A DNA stretch of 64,000 bases from Singulisphaera sp. GP187 (GTDB lineage: Bacteria; Planctomycetota; Planctomycetia; Gemmatales; Gemmataceae): positions 20,192 to 84,191 of the forward strand of contig CAMDQN010000006.1 in NCBI GenBank assembly GCA_945905925.1. Reading direction: 5' to 3'. Positions within the stretch are counted from its first letter, which is position 1. Every line of letters starts with the position of its first letter. Shown piece by piece: positions 35,007-43,795 of the stretch. The translations under genes were made by a program, and so were the position numbers. The notes under the pieces were generated by a model. It saw nothing but the letters and a program-made list of their open reading frames with translations, did no database searches and had not been told where the DNA came from.

Positions 35007-36704
35007 CCGATCTTTCCCAGATGAACGCCTCTGGGCCAACAAATCGGCTGTGCGGTCACAAAGTACCCCCGCGAAGGGTGGTCTGCAACGATTTTCGCAC
35101 CCGGAAGAGGTCTCGACCACGGTCGAAGGGTCCCCCAATCACCGCCCCGAGCATTTTTCGGCCCCGGATACGTCGAAAACGGCCCGCGAGGCGCACCGCG
35201 GCCCCTTGGCGACGTTGGTCAGCCACGATGGACGGATCGATTTCGCAACCGCGACCACTCTCACCCCGTGTCGCACGCCAGGCGCAACCGCCCGATGCGG
35301 GTCAGGATCACCGCGAACAACGTCCGCGGCACCGTCACTTCCGCCAACTGGAAGATCACGTACTTCGAGTGCGACACGACCTTGGCCCCGATCTTGACGA
35401 GTTTCTCACGCAGCGTTGTCAGGCTCCAGTGCCGAATCGGCTTCGGCAGCGCCAACTGCCGCACGAAGTTGGCCAGGTTGTAGGCCAGGGCGAACAACTG
35501 CAACCGGGCCGCGTTGTTCCGGAACCGGCGGCACGACAACTTCGTCCAGTTCACCGCGTTCTTGCCTTCCTTGATCCACTGCTCCGCCGTGCCACGCTTG
35601 TTGTAAAAGCGGACCACGCGCCGCGAGCGCCAGTTCAGGTTGGTGACGACGAACCCGATCCGTGGGAACAACTCGCCGGCGTGCCACGCGATCTGCACCA
35701 CCACCCGGCGGTCACGGTCCCACGACCCGGCCCGGTACCGGAAACTGTGGTAGACGCACTTCGGCTTCCCCGACGGCCGGCCCACGGGACGTGTCAACCA
35801 GGGTACGATCTTCCGGTCCAGAACGGGGTTGGACTTGAGCCGGATGGCGTACCGGAACCCGTTCCCCTCCAGCACCGCGAACAACTTGGGGAAGGCGAAC
35901 GCCGAGTCCCCGCGGAAGAACTTGGGGATGTCCTGGTCCCGGTACCGTTCGATTACCGGCACCAGCACCCGGCGCCAGTGCTTGGCGCTGGCGTGGTTCC
36001 CGCGGCGGAGCATCGCACGCTCCAGGTCGCCGAACTGGTTGAACAGGAACAACGGGTGGTAACAGGCGCACTCGAAGTAGCCGTTGTACGCCGACCCCTG
36101 CTGCCGCCCGTAGGTCGGGCTCACCGAACTGTCCATGTCCAGAATGAGTTTCGTGAGTTTGCGATGTCGGTGGGCACGGTCGATCCACGCGCCGGGAAGA
36201 TCGATCAGGTGCTTCAGGTTCTCCTTGGTGCTGAGGGTCTGGGTCTCGAAGCGTGCCATCTCGCTGGTGGACGCCGCGGTGGCATCCTTGGCCCGACCGC
36301 CGACCACGGCCCGCATGGCCGGATCGACGCACAGACGCTCGGCGTCGTTCACGTCCTCGTACCCGGCGAGTCGGCTGTAGATGGACTGACGGAGGAGGGC
36401 TTGCAGGTCGTGTTGCGTGTTCTGTCCCGTGCGAGAATCGAGCAAGCCGGTCGCGGCGGTGGCGGTCAATCCGAGGGCGTCGTCGAGTTCGCGGTAGGCG
36501 AGCAGTCCGGCGTCGCTGGTCACCGTCGAACCGTGGAACTCCAGCTTGATTTCGCGGTCGAAATCCACGCGGAGTGAGTCATTTCGGCGGTCACCCATTG
36601 GGTCCCTCGGTCATTTCGGCAGGAATGAGGCAGAATCGCTGGGAATCCCAGGGTTCCGGCGCACATGCCGTGCCGAAAGTCGAAGGTCATCTGGGAAATA
36701 GGGG
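35007..36704 (-). mobile_element. IS1380-family insertion sequence (about 1.7 kb)
   Basis: The terminal inverted repeats are CCGATCTTTCCCAGATG (35007-35023) and the complement of CCCCTATTTCCCAGATG (36688-36704), matching at 14 of 17. It contains one intact transposase. The flanks do not show a shared 4-bp target duplication, and only the right flank carries sulfatase sequence, so one side has been rearranged since insertion. A shorter relative with the same right end lies at 63.4 kb. Confidence 0.75.
35261..36598 (-). CDS. IS1380-family transposase
   Basis: A protein of 445 residues beginning MGDRRND, with GAGGG upstream. The DDE residues are visible as LILDMDSSVSPTYG, FFRGDSAFAFPKLF and GTAEQWIKEGKNAVNW, the IS1380 signature. 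The length is normal for the family and no frameshift is seen, so it may be active. About 250 bases of non-coding sequence separate its stop from the left end of the element. Confidence 0.9.
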   Translation of the reverse strand: MGDRRNDSLRVDFDREIKLEFHGSTVTSDAGLLAYRELDDALGLTATAATGLLDSRTGQNTQHDLQALLRQSIYSRLAGYEDVNDAERLCVDPAMRAVVGGRAKDATAASTSEMARFETQTLSTKENLKHLIDLPGAWIDRAHRHRKLTKLILDMDSSVSPTYGRQQGSAYNGYFECACYHPLFLFNQFGDLERAMLRRGNHASAKHWRRVLVPVIERYRDQDIPKFFRGDSAFAFPKLFAVLEGNGFRYAIRLKSNPVLDRKIVPWLTRPVGRPSGKPKCVYHSFRYRAGSWDRDRRVVVQIAWHAGELFPRIGFVVTNLNWRSRRVVRFYNKRGTAEQWIKEGKNAVNWTKLSCRRFRNNAARLQLFALAYNLANFVRQLALPKPIRHWSLTTLREKLVKIGAKVVSHSKYVIFQLAEVTVPRTLFAVILTRIGRLRLACDTG

Positions 36705-36797
36705 GATGAGCAGGATGTTCGGTGGCTTGGCGGTTGCGGGGCCGACGACCGTCGCACACAGCACAGAGGCAGCGAGAAGCGCAGACCGGTATCGCAT
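36705..36797 (-). pseudogene. Sulfatase N-terminal stub (31 codons) cut by IS1380
   Basis: From the ATG at 36797 (GGAG 6 bases upstream) the frame gives MRYRSALLAASVLCATVVGP, a signal peptide, followed by ATAKPPNILLI, the first strand of a sulfatase. It ends exactly at the IS1380 terminus. The remainder of the gene is absent on the far side of the element. This is the twelfth sulfatase locus of the window and is dead. Confidence 0.75.
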
Positions 36798-37107
36798 CGT
36801 TGGCTCCTGCGAGAGGGACTTGACGGCCTCACCGGTTCGCGGGTGGCACGTCCGGCGGGAACTGTTAGTGCAGAGCTTCCCGGGCGGACTTCCGGGCGCC
36901 GGCCGCGTCGGGCGACCCGGCCAGGTTGGTCAACTCCGCCGGGTCGGTGTCGTGGGCGTACAATTCCGCGCCGAGTAACTTGCCGTCCTTCCAGGCGCGC
37001 CACCCGGTGAAGCGGTGGGTCGCGGTGCGGACGCTGTAGCCCATCGCGTCGGGCCGCTTCGACTCGGTGCGATCAAAGTACGCCGGCCGCGGGTGCTGGG
37101 TGAAGGC

Positions 37108-37215
37108 GGCTTTGCTACGAATTAGGCGCGGGAACCCCAGGAACAAGGACTTACGGCGATTCTGGCTCCAGGAACAAGGACTTATGGCGAAACACACCTA
37201 ATTCGTAGCAAAGCC
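37108..37215. mobile_element. 108-bp MITE with 19-bp ends and 10-bp target duplication
   Basis: Perfect 19-bp terminal inverted repeats (GGCTTTGCTACGAATTAGG, 37108-37126, and complement at 37197-37215). The 10-bp repeat GGGTGAAGGC flanks both sides (37098-37107, 37216-37225). Inside are two nearly identical 21-bp direct repeats with a 31-bp period (37139-37159 and 37170-37190). It has no coding capacity. Its size and ends suggest mobilisation by a transposase that makes 9-10-bp duplications. Confidence 0.88.
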
Positions 37216-37320
37216 GGGTGAAGGCCGCGGTTTTCACCGCCTTCGATTGGTCCTTGAGGACCGGAACCAGGCTGACGCCGTCGAGCGTGTCCGGCGTCTT
37301 CAGCCCGCACAGGTCCGTTA

Positions 37321-38491
37321 TTCTCGGCGTCCTCTGGTGTGCCACAAGTCTTCCTTGAGGAATAGTGCCCACCGGAGGAGAATGAGGGCATCACCGCTCG
37401 TCATTCGGGAGAGCAACGATGCGTCCCACATATTCGTTCCCTGCGGCTGTCGTCGAAGCGATCGCGGGTGATCGGTACGAGCACCCGGACCCGCGTGTTC
37501 AGCAGCGTATGGAGATCCTCTGGCTCAAGAGCAAGAACGAGCCGCACGGGCGCATCGCCGAACTCGCCAACGTGTCGCGAGCCACGGTCCAGCGAACCCT
37601 GCGGATTTATGCGACGAAGGGTCTCGACGGGATTCGGTCGTTCGGTTGGAAGGGCCAACCCAGTGCCCTGACCCCGCACGCGGCGACAATCGAAGAGGAG
37701 TTCCGCAAGCACCCGCCACACACGGCTCACGAGGCGGCGCGGCGGATCGAGGAACTGACGGGCGTCCGACGGAAGGAGTCGCGGGTGCGCAAGTTCCTGA
37801 AGGACGACCTGGGGATGAAGTGCTTGAAGGTGGCACCCATTCCAGTGCCGCCCAAGAAGACGGTCGAAGAACACGCCCGAACGCAGGCGGACTTTTTAAA
37901 AGGCGGACCTGGAACCGAAGTTGGCGGAGGCGCGGGGCGGTAAACGGACGGTGTACTTCGTGGACGCCGCGCACTTCGTGCTGGCGTCGTTTTTGGGCTG
38001 GGTGTGGTGCTTCGTCCGGTTGCACGTGCGCGCGGCAGCGGGCCGGCAGCGGTACAACGTGCTGGGGGCGATCAACGCGGTCACGCACGCGTTGGTGACG
38101 GAGATCAACACCACATACATCACCGCCACCTCGGTGTGCGCGTTGCTCCACAAGATCGTGGCTCTCCGAGGTTCGGTGCCGGTCACGTTGGTGCTGGACA
38201 ACGCCCGGTACCAGCGGTGTGCGCTGGTGCAGGACACCGCCAAGCAGTTGGGGATCGAGTTGTTGTTCTTGCCGTCGTACTCGCCGAACCTGAACCTGAT
38301 CGAGCGTCTGTGGAAGTTCGTGAAGAAGGAAGTGTTGAACAGTCGTCACCATCAAGACTTCAAGAAGTTCCAGGGTGCCATCGACGGTTGCTTGGCCGAA
38401 CTACCGACCAAGCACCGAGAGAAGCTGGCGACCCTCATGACACACAACTTCCAGACCTGGGACAATGTGTCAATCCTGAACGCGTAAAGCA
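37321..38491 (+). mobile_element. IS630-family insertion sequence (1,171 bp)
   Basis: The element interrupts the sulfatase at a TA (37319-37320 and 38492-38493), the target duplication expected for IS630. Removing it and one TA restores the codons for FPTLTDLCGL. Terminal repeats are poorly conserved to the eye. It carries one transposase in two frames. Confidence 0.88.
37419..38487 (+). CDS. IS630-family transposase in two frames
   Basis: The first frame (37419-37943) encodes the helix-turn-helix part: IAELANVSRATVQRTLRIY near residue 48 and the winged segment with RKESRVRKFLKDDLGMK. The second frame, ending at 38487, encodes KADLEPKLAEARGGKRTVYF, the first Asp in VDAAHFV, the second in VLDNARYQRC, and the Glu in NLIERLWKF. 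The frames meet at ACTTTTTAAAAGG (37891-37903). Joining them needs a +1 or -2 shift, because the second frame has a TAA just upstream. Either this is an unusual programmed shift or a one-base insertion in the A run. Confidence 0.85.
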
Positions 38492-39581
38492 TAGCGTCGG
38501 GAACAGGTCGATCAACTCGGCGAGCGACTTCATCGCGCCCGGCCTGCCGTCCGGGGTGGCGAAAATCATCGGCACGCGGGCGTCGTACTCGAAGCACGCC
38601 GTCTTCCCCCACAGGGCGTGCTCGCCGACGTGGTAGCCGTGATCGCTGATGAACACCACCACCGTGTTCTTGTCCAGGCCGGTCTCGCTCAGTGCAGCCA
38701 GCACCTTGCCCACCTGGGCGTCCATAAAGCTGACGTTGGCGAAGCACCCGTGCCGCATCTCGGCCGCCTGCTCCGGCGTGGGCGTGCGGCTCTTCGGCGG
38801 GATCAGCAGCACCTCGCGGCTGTCGTGGAAGGCGATGTCCACCGCGTTCTTCGGCCGCGCGGGGTCGAGCTTCGGCAGCTTGCCCCGATCGTAGAGATCC
38901 CAGTACTTCTTCGGGGCGTTGAACGGGGCGTGCGGCTTCCAGAACCCGACCGCCAGGAAGAACGGTTTGTCCTTCACCTCCTTCAGCACCTTCACCGCCT
39001 CGACCGCGACCCGCCCGTCGTAGTACGCCTCGTCCGGCACGTCGCGGCACTCGGTGACCGTCGTCGCCCCGTAGTTCCAGTCGGCCAGCTTCGCCAGGTT
39101 CTCCGGTAGCACGCCCTTCACCTGCGGCTTGTCGTCGCCGTGGTTGGCGTAGTGCAGGAACTCGTCGGCGCTCCACGACTGCCGGTCGCCCTTCTCCCGG
39201 GTGTGCCAGTTGTGGAAGATCTTGCCCACGCAGCGGGTGGTGTAGCCGTTCGCCTTGAAGTGCTCGGGCAGGGTGACGACGTCCGGGTTCTTCTCGCGGA
39301 AGTGGGTGCCGTTGTTCCACAGGTGCAGGGTGTCCGGTCGCTGGCCGCTCAGGAACGACGACCGCGACGGGTTGCACACCGCCTGCTGGCAGTACGCCCG
39401 CTCGAACCGCACGCCCCGCTTCGCCAGGGCGCGAGGTGCGGGGTGCTCGCCGCCGACCCGTAGCAGCCGAGTTCGGCCCGCAGGTCGTCGGCGAGGATGA
39501 GCAACACGTTCGGCTTCTTCGCATCGGCCGCGCGCGCGTTCGCCGCCGCGAACAACCCGGCGAGAAGAATCAGGATCGCCC

Positions 39582-40985
39582 TCATTGTTTGGCTCCCGAT
39601 TCGGTGGCCTTGATCAGAGCCGACAGTTCGCCGCGCGTCTTCGCCATCTCCGGACTGTCCGCGAGGTTGACCCACTCGCCGGGATCGGCCGTGTGGTCGT
39701 ACAACTCCGCGCCCTTCTTGCCCTCGTCCCACTCGGTGTAGCGGTACTTCTCGGTGCGGACCGACCGCCCCATCACCGGTCCGCGCTTCACGACCGTCAG
39801 CGCCGCGCCCTTGTGCTTCGCGGTCGGGTCATCGAGGAGCTTGCGGAAGCTCGCGCCTTGGAGTTGCTTCGGCACGTCCTTGAGGGAGCACAGGTCGGCC
39901 AGCGTGGGATAGATGTCGATGAACTCCGCGAGCGCGGCGGTCGCCTTGCCGTTGCCCTTCGCGCTCGGCACGCGGACGATCAGAGGCGTGCGGCAGCTCC
40001 GCTCGAACAGCGTGTTCTTGTTCCACCAGCTCCGGACCCCGAGTTCGTACCCGTGGTCGCCGAGGAACACCACGATCGTGTTCTCCGCGAGCTTGTTCCT
40101 GTCGAGGGCGTCGAGCAACCGGCCCACCTGGGCGTCCATGAAACTGACGCCCGCGTAGTACGCGTGCAGGAACTCGCGCCGCTCCTTGTCCGTGAACTTC
40201 GCGAACGCGTCGTTGAAGGCGCCCCCGCCGAGCGAGAGCGGGTACGGCGGCTTGTAGCCGTCGGGCGATTTTGGGAGGTCGAATTTGCTGTTGTCGTAAA
40301 GATCAAAATACTTCTTCGGCGACTGGAACGGGTCGTGCGGGCGGTAGAACCCGACCGCGAGGAACAGCGGCTTCTCGCGCTTCTCGCCGAGCAGTTTCAC
40401 CGCTTCGTCCGCGAGCTGCCCGTCGGCCTGTTCGGAGTCGGCGCCTTCGGCCGCGAGCCAGCGGCACCACGCGAGCGCCCCGCCGGTCAGGTTGCGGCCC
40501 TCGCCCTTGTTCCCCGCGGCGGTGGTCTTGCCGTAGAACACGCGGTCGAACGACTTCGGGTCGTCCATCTCCTTCTTCGCGTCGTCCGGCGAGAGGCCGC
40601 GGTGGAACACCTTGCCCAGTCCGATCGCCTCGTAGCCGTTTTTGCGGAACAGTTCGGGCAGCGTGACCGCGTCCGGGAGGGTCTTGCGGAAGTGCGTCGC
40701 GTTGTCCATCACCTTCGTCGTGGTCGGCCGGAGGCCCGTGAGGAACGAGGTGCGACTCGGGTTGCACACGGTGTACTGCACGTACGCGCGGTCCAAGCGC
40801 ACGCCGCTCGCGGCGAGGCGATCGATGTTCGGCGACTTCACGACCGCGTGGCCGTAGCACCCGAGGTCGCAGTTCAGATCGTCGGAGACGATGAACAGGA
40901 CGTTCGGCGCCTTCGCGGGTTCGGCGGCGCGCGCGGGGGACAGGCAAGCCGCGAGCGCGGCGAGGGAGAGGAGGAAACGCATCAT
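39582..40985 (-). CDS. Secreted sulfatase, iduronate-2-sulfatase-like
   Basis: A 467-residue protein with a signal peptide (1-20), VSDD at 33-36, and active-site Cys74 in CNPSR. The blocks GLGKVFHRG, FLAVGFYRPHDPFQ, VSFMDAQVGRLLDAL and FLGDHGYELG fit the iduronate-2-sulfatase-like group. GGAGAAGA precedes the ATG. The stop overlaps the start of the next, now broken, sulfatase of the same type, so the pair arose by duplication or joint acquisition. The protein appears intact. Confidence 0.93.
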   Translation of the reverse strand: MMRFLLSLAALAACLSPARAAEPAKAPNVLFIVSDDLNCDLGCYGHAVVKSPNIDRLAASGVRLDRAYVQYTVCNPSRTSFLTGLRPTTTKVMDNATHFRKTLPDAVTLPELFRKNGYEAIGLGKVFHRGLSPDDAKKEMDDPKSFDRVFYGKTTAAGNKGEGRNLTGGALAWCRWLAAEGADSEQADGQLADEAVKLLGEKREKPLFLAVGFYRPHDPFQSPKKYFDLYDNSKFDLPKSPDGYKPPYPLSLGGGAFNDAFAKFTDKERREFLHAYYAGVSFMDAQVGRLLDALDRNKLAENTIVVFLGDHGYELGVRSWWNKNTLFERSCRTPLIVRVPSAKGNGKATAALAEFIDIYPTLADLCSLKDVPKQLQGASFRKLLDDPTAKHKGAALTVVKRGPVMGRSVRTEKYRYTEWDEGKKGAELYDHTADPGEWVNLADSPEMAKTRGELSALIKATESGAKQ

Positions 40986-41028
40986 TCTTCTCCGGTGCGG
41001 GAACGGTCCGGGTCTTGAGCGCCTGCGG

Positions 41029-41403
41029 TCACTTGTAATAGCTGGGCTTGCGCGGCACGACCTTGAGCTTCGCGTAGTTGAACCCGCTGCCCGGCGGGTC
41101 GTACTCGCCGCCGATGTCCACCTTCGACCGCGGGTCGATCTTCTCCTCCAGCCCCACGCACCAGTACGCGGCGTTCACGGTCAGCCGGCGCAAGCCCGCG
41201 TTCTGGTAGTCCTCGGCGCTGCCCATCGTGGTGTTGAACACCCGCGCGATTTTGCCGGTGTTGCTCGTCCACGTCTTGACCCACGCAACCGGGAGCGCGA
41301 TCAACTCGGGATTGGGCGCGTTGTCGGGCTTGCGGCCCTTGAGCGGTTGTCCGTCCACGAGCGCGGTGCAACCCACGGGCAGGCTGCCGAAAAGCACTCG
41401 CAC
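41029..41403 (-). pseudogene. ThuA-like protein, C-terminal fragment
   Basis: About 120 codons matching the end of ThuA-type proteins of planctomycetes: LPVAWVKTWTSNTGKIARVF, then TTMGSAEDYQNAGLRRL and VNAAYWCVGLEEKID. ThuA domains have a glutamine-amidotransferase-like fold and occur in trehalose or sugar-use operons. The N-terminal half is missing; upstream sequence turns into an unrelated palindromic region. It lies 43 bases before the sulfatase at 40985 on the same strand. Confidence 0.72.
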
Positions 41404-41640
41404 ACAACGATGTACGCTTTCCGCGCCGCGAGCGCCCGGCGCGCTTCGTGTAATCACCAGAAAGTGACACCAGACGGTTGGTAGTGGTTACCCCGTCACT
41501 GGTTGCGGCACTTCGCTCAGTTGATGGTGGTCGGCGTGGTTGTGTCCGCGACCACGCCGACCACCATCAAACCAGTGAAGTCGGTGAAAGCGATTGGATA
41601 CGCGAACAGGTCGGGGACGGGCTGCGACTTGTCACCAATG
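41404..41640. other. Scar between two truncated genes, with a palindrome
   Basis: No gene is supported. The stretch joins the headless ThuA-like fragment to the tailless SGNH-type fragment. It holds a perfect 20-bp inverted repeat (41521-41540 with 41551-41570) inside a shorter outer repeat TCACTGGTT/AACCAGTGA. Confidence 0.5.
41496..41578. repeat. Nested palindrome with a 20-bp perfect stem
   Basis: TTGATGGTGGTCGGCGTGGT (41521-41540) is exactly complementary to 41551-41570, with a 10-base loop. Nine-base outer arms lie at 41496-41504 and 41570-41578. It may be a small MITE remnant; no target duplication is evident. Confidence 0.6.
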
Positions 41641-42164
41641 CTGAACGGGCGTCCGTTCGGTGCCGTGATCGTCCGCCTTTTCGTGGGTCAGGTGCTGCTC
41701 GGTGTCGGCGTAGTTCGCGGGCCGGGGCTGGAGGTCGATCTCGTCCGCCGACCACGCCAGCGTCCGCACCGTGATGCCAAGAGCCGGGTACGTCTTCTGG
41801 ACCATCGCCTCGAAGTGGCCGTGCTCCTGCGCCCGCTCGAACAGCGTGTTCCCAACGAGCGCGATGCGGGCGCCCGGTTCCAGCTTCGGCGGCAGCGCGG
41901 TGTTGACCGGCGAGGTGGACTTCGGCCGCGGGGCGGTCTGCTCGTAGATGCCGAACTTCGAGAACTCGCCGTCCGGCGGCGCGGAGTTCGCCGGGGTCTT
42001 TTCCCCTTGGTGGACTTGTCCTGGCCGAGTACCGTTTCGAGCGGACGCAGCGACGACGGCGACGAACGACACGCCCGCGAGTGCGACCGCGAGCAGGAGA
42101 GAGGGAGAAACGGGCAGGACGGTCCCGGTTCGTGGGTAGGGAGAGTTCGGGGGCTAAGGTCATT
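41641..42164 (-). pseudogene. SGNH-hydrolase/PVC-type dehydrogenase, N-terminal fragment
   Basis: The fragment contains the block LEPGARIALVGNTLFERAQE and continues AMVQKTYPALGITVRTLAWS to the HLTHEKAD region, as in the N-terminal SGNH-like domain of large planctomycete proteins that continue into beta-propeller, HEAT and cytochrome domains. Sequence homology stops at HEKAD and a stop follows 12 codons later. The ATG at 42164 overlaps the stop of the upstream sulfatase (ATGA), but its frame differs from the domain frame; the two join if one assumes an indel around 42090-42105 in the signal peptide. The gene is truncated and frameshifted. Confidence 0.68.
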
Positions 42165-43548
42165 TCTTCTTCGGCGCGGGCTTGTCCTTCTCCGGGTTGT
42201 GATCCGGGTTCGGCGTGGGCAGTTGGGCGCCGACGGATTCCCGCCACGCCTTCAGTCTGGCGTGCAACTTGGCCGTCCGTTCCGCCTCCTTAGCGGAAAG
42301 GTCCGTCTTCTCTCCGATGTCGTCCTTCAGGTTGTACAGTTCGATCTTGCCCGTCTCGAAGAACTCGACAATCCGCCAGTCGCCGAACCGGGCCGCGGAG
42401 TACGGCGTCGCCCCGCCCGGGTGGTAGTGCGGGTAGTGCCAGTACAGCGCGTCGCGTTCCGGTGCCGCGCCGCCCTTCAGCACCGACACCACGCTGACCC
42501 CGTCCACTGTGTGCGTCGCCGGAACCTTCAGCCCGCACGCCTCGAGCAGCGTCGGGTACAGGTCGCAGGTGATGATCGGCGCATCGGACGTGCTCCCCGG
42601 CTTCGTGACCCCCGGCCAGTGAACGATCCACGGGACGCGCACGCCGCCCTCGTAGGCCGACCCCTTACCGGCCCGGTACGGCGGGTTCGTGGTGATCGGG
42701 AGAAGGCCGCCGTTGTCGGAGGTGAAGACCACGATGGTGTTCTGGTCCAGTTTGAGGTCGGCGAGCGCCTTCCGCACCGCCCCGACGCTGTCGTCCACGC
42801 CCTCGAACAGCGCGGCGTAGGTGGCGTTCTTCTTCACCCCCAGCGCCTCGGCCTTCTTCGTGTACTTCGCGATCACCTCGGGCTTCCCGCCGAGCGGGGT
42901 GTGGACCGCGTAGTGCGGGAAGTACAGTAAGAACGGCTTCTCCTTGTTCGCGGTGATGAACTTGATCGCCTCGGCGGTCAGCCGGTCGGGGAGGAACTCG
43001 CCGGCCTTTCCGGCCGGGAGCGTCGGGATCTTCTCAGTGGAAAAGTACCCCGGCGGGCTGCCCAGGTTGGTGCCGCCGACGTTGAGGTCGAAACCGTGCT
43101 TCTCCGGGTAATAGTCCGGCCCGCCGAGGTGCCACTTCCCGACGCTCGCGGTGGTGTACCCGGCGGCCTTGAACGCCTCCGCCAGAGAGTGCGTTTCGAG
43201 CGGCAAGTGCATCGTCCAGTCGGGGACCTTGAGTTTGGCGAACGGCCGCTTGTGGCCCGCGATCCAGTCGGTGACGCGGAGCCGGGCCGGGTACTGGCCG
43301 GTGAGGAGTGCGGCCCGGGTCGGCGAGCAGACGGTGCACGCGGAATACCCGTTGGTGAACCGCACGCCGTCCTTCGCCAGCCGGTCGATGTGCGGGGTCT
43401 CGTGGAACGTGTTCCCGTAGCACCCGGGGTCGGTCCACCCGAGGTCGTCGATCAGGAACACCACCACATTGGGCCGGTCGGCCGCGGTGGCCGGAGCGGC
43501 AAGCGCCAAGGCGGCCGCGAGGCCGAGAACCGAGCGAAGAGAGATCAT
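42160..43548 (-). CDS. Secreted sulfatase, arylsulfatase-A-like
   Basis: A 462-residue protein: signal peptide (1-22), IDD at 33-35, active-site Cys74 in CSPTR, GKWHLGGPDYYP, and FTSDNGG near residue 280. The C-terminus is a lysine- and proline-rich tail (DKPAPKKK). GGAGAA precedes the ATG at 43548. The pattern FDLNVGGTNLGSPPGYFS is typical of the group that includes N-acetylgalactosamine and related sugar sulfatases, but the substrate is open. It overlaps the start of the broken SGNH-type gene. Confidence 0.93.
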   Translation of the reverse strand: MISLRSVLGLAAALALAAPATAADRPNVVVFLIDDLGWTDPGCYGNTFHETPHIDRLAKDGVRFTNGYSACTVCSPTRAALLTGQYPARLRVTDWIAGHKRPFAKLKVPDWTMHLPLETHSLAEAFKAAGYTTASVGKWHLGGPDYYPEKHGFDLNVGGTNLGSPPGYFSTEKIPTLPAGKAGEFLPDRLTAEAIKFITANKEKPFLLYFPHYAVHTPLGGKPEVIAKYTKKAEALGVKKNATYAALFEGVDDSVGAVRKALADLKLDQNTIVVFTSDNGGLLPITTNPPYRAGKGSAYEGGVRVPWIVHWPGVTKPGSTSDAPIITCDLYPTLLEACGLKVPATHTVDGVSVVSVLKGGAAPERDALYWHYPHYHPGGATPYSAARFGDWRIVEFFETGKIELYNLKDDIGEKTDLSAKEAERTAKLHARLKAWRESVGAQLPTPNPDHNPEKDKPAPKKK

Positions 43549-43567
43549 GGCATTCTCCGGGGCGGTA

Positions 43568-43795
43568 TCAGTCCTTTTTGGGCTTACCGAACTGCTTCCA
43601 GTAAAGTTCCTTGAACGGGTTCTCCTTCGGCCCGATGGCGTCCTCATTCACAAGGAACGGCGGCAGCGACGCCCACCCGGCGTCGAGATTCTTCACCACG
43701 TCCGGGTGCTTCTCCGCGACATCGGTCTTCTCGCCGGGGTCGGCCGTCAGGTCGAAGAGTTCCCACTTCCCCTTCGCCTTGCCGACCGAGTCCAG
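43568..43795 (-). pseudogene. Sulfatase C-terminal fragment
   Basis: Seventy-five codons ending in a normal stop, reading LDSVGKAKGKWELFDLTADP, then GEKTDVAEKHPDVVKNLD and a tail FKELYWKQFGKPKKD. The motif WELFDLTADPGEKTD is the usual C-terminal region of sulfatases. Everything upstream is replaced, within a base or two of 43796, by the end of the peptidase fusion gene in another frame. Confidence 0.85.

Larger units (their letters stand above)
36865..39585 (-). pseudogene. Iduronate-2-sulfatase-like gene broken by IS630, a MITE and a frameshift
   Basis: The gene starts at 39585 with a signal peptide and PNVLLILADDLRAELGCYG. A missing base near 39431 shifts the frame (CACCTCGCGCC where CACCTCGACGCC is expected). 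The frame resumes with RFERAYCQQAVCNPSRSS (active-site Cys) and runs to LAELIDLFPTL, where the IS630 element (37321-38491) interrupts. It continues TDLCGLKTPDTLDG to KTAAFT, where a 108-bp MITE (37108-37215) is inserted, and ends AFTQHPRPAYFDRTES to EALH. The start overlaps the stop of the upstream sulfatase (ATGA), so it was the second gene of a pair. Three independent lesions make it a clear pseudogene. Confidence 0.92.

Noticed and set aside
37139..37190. Two 21-bp direct repeats as a CRISPR-like array
   Set aside because: Only two units with a 10-bp spacer inside a MITE; no array or cas genes.
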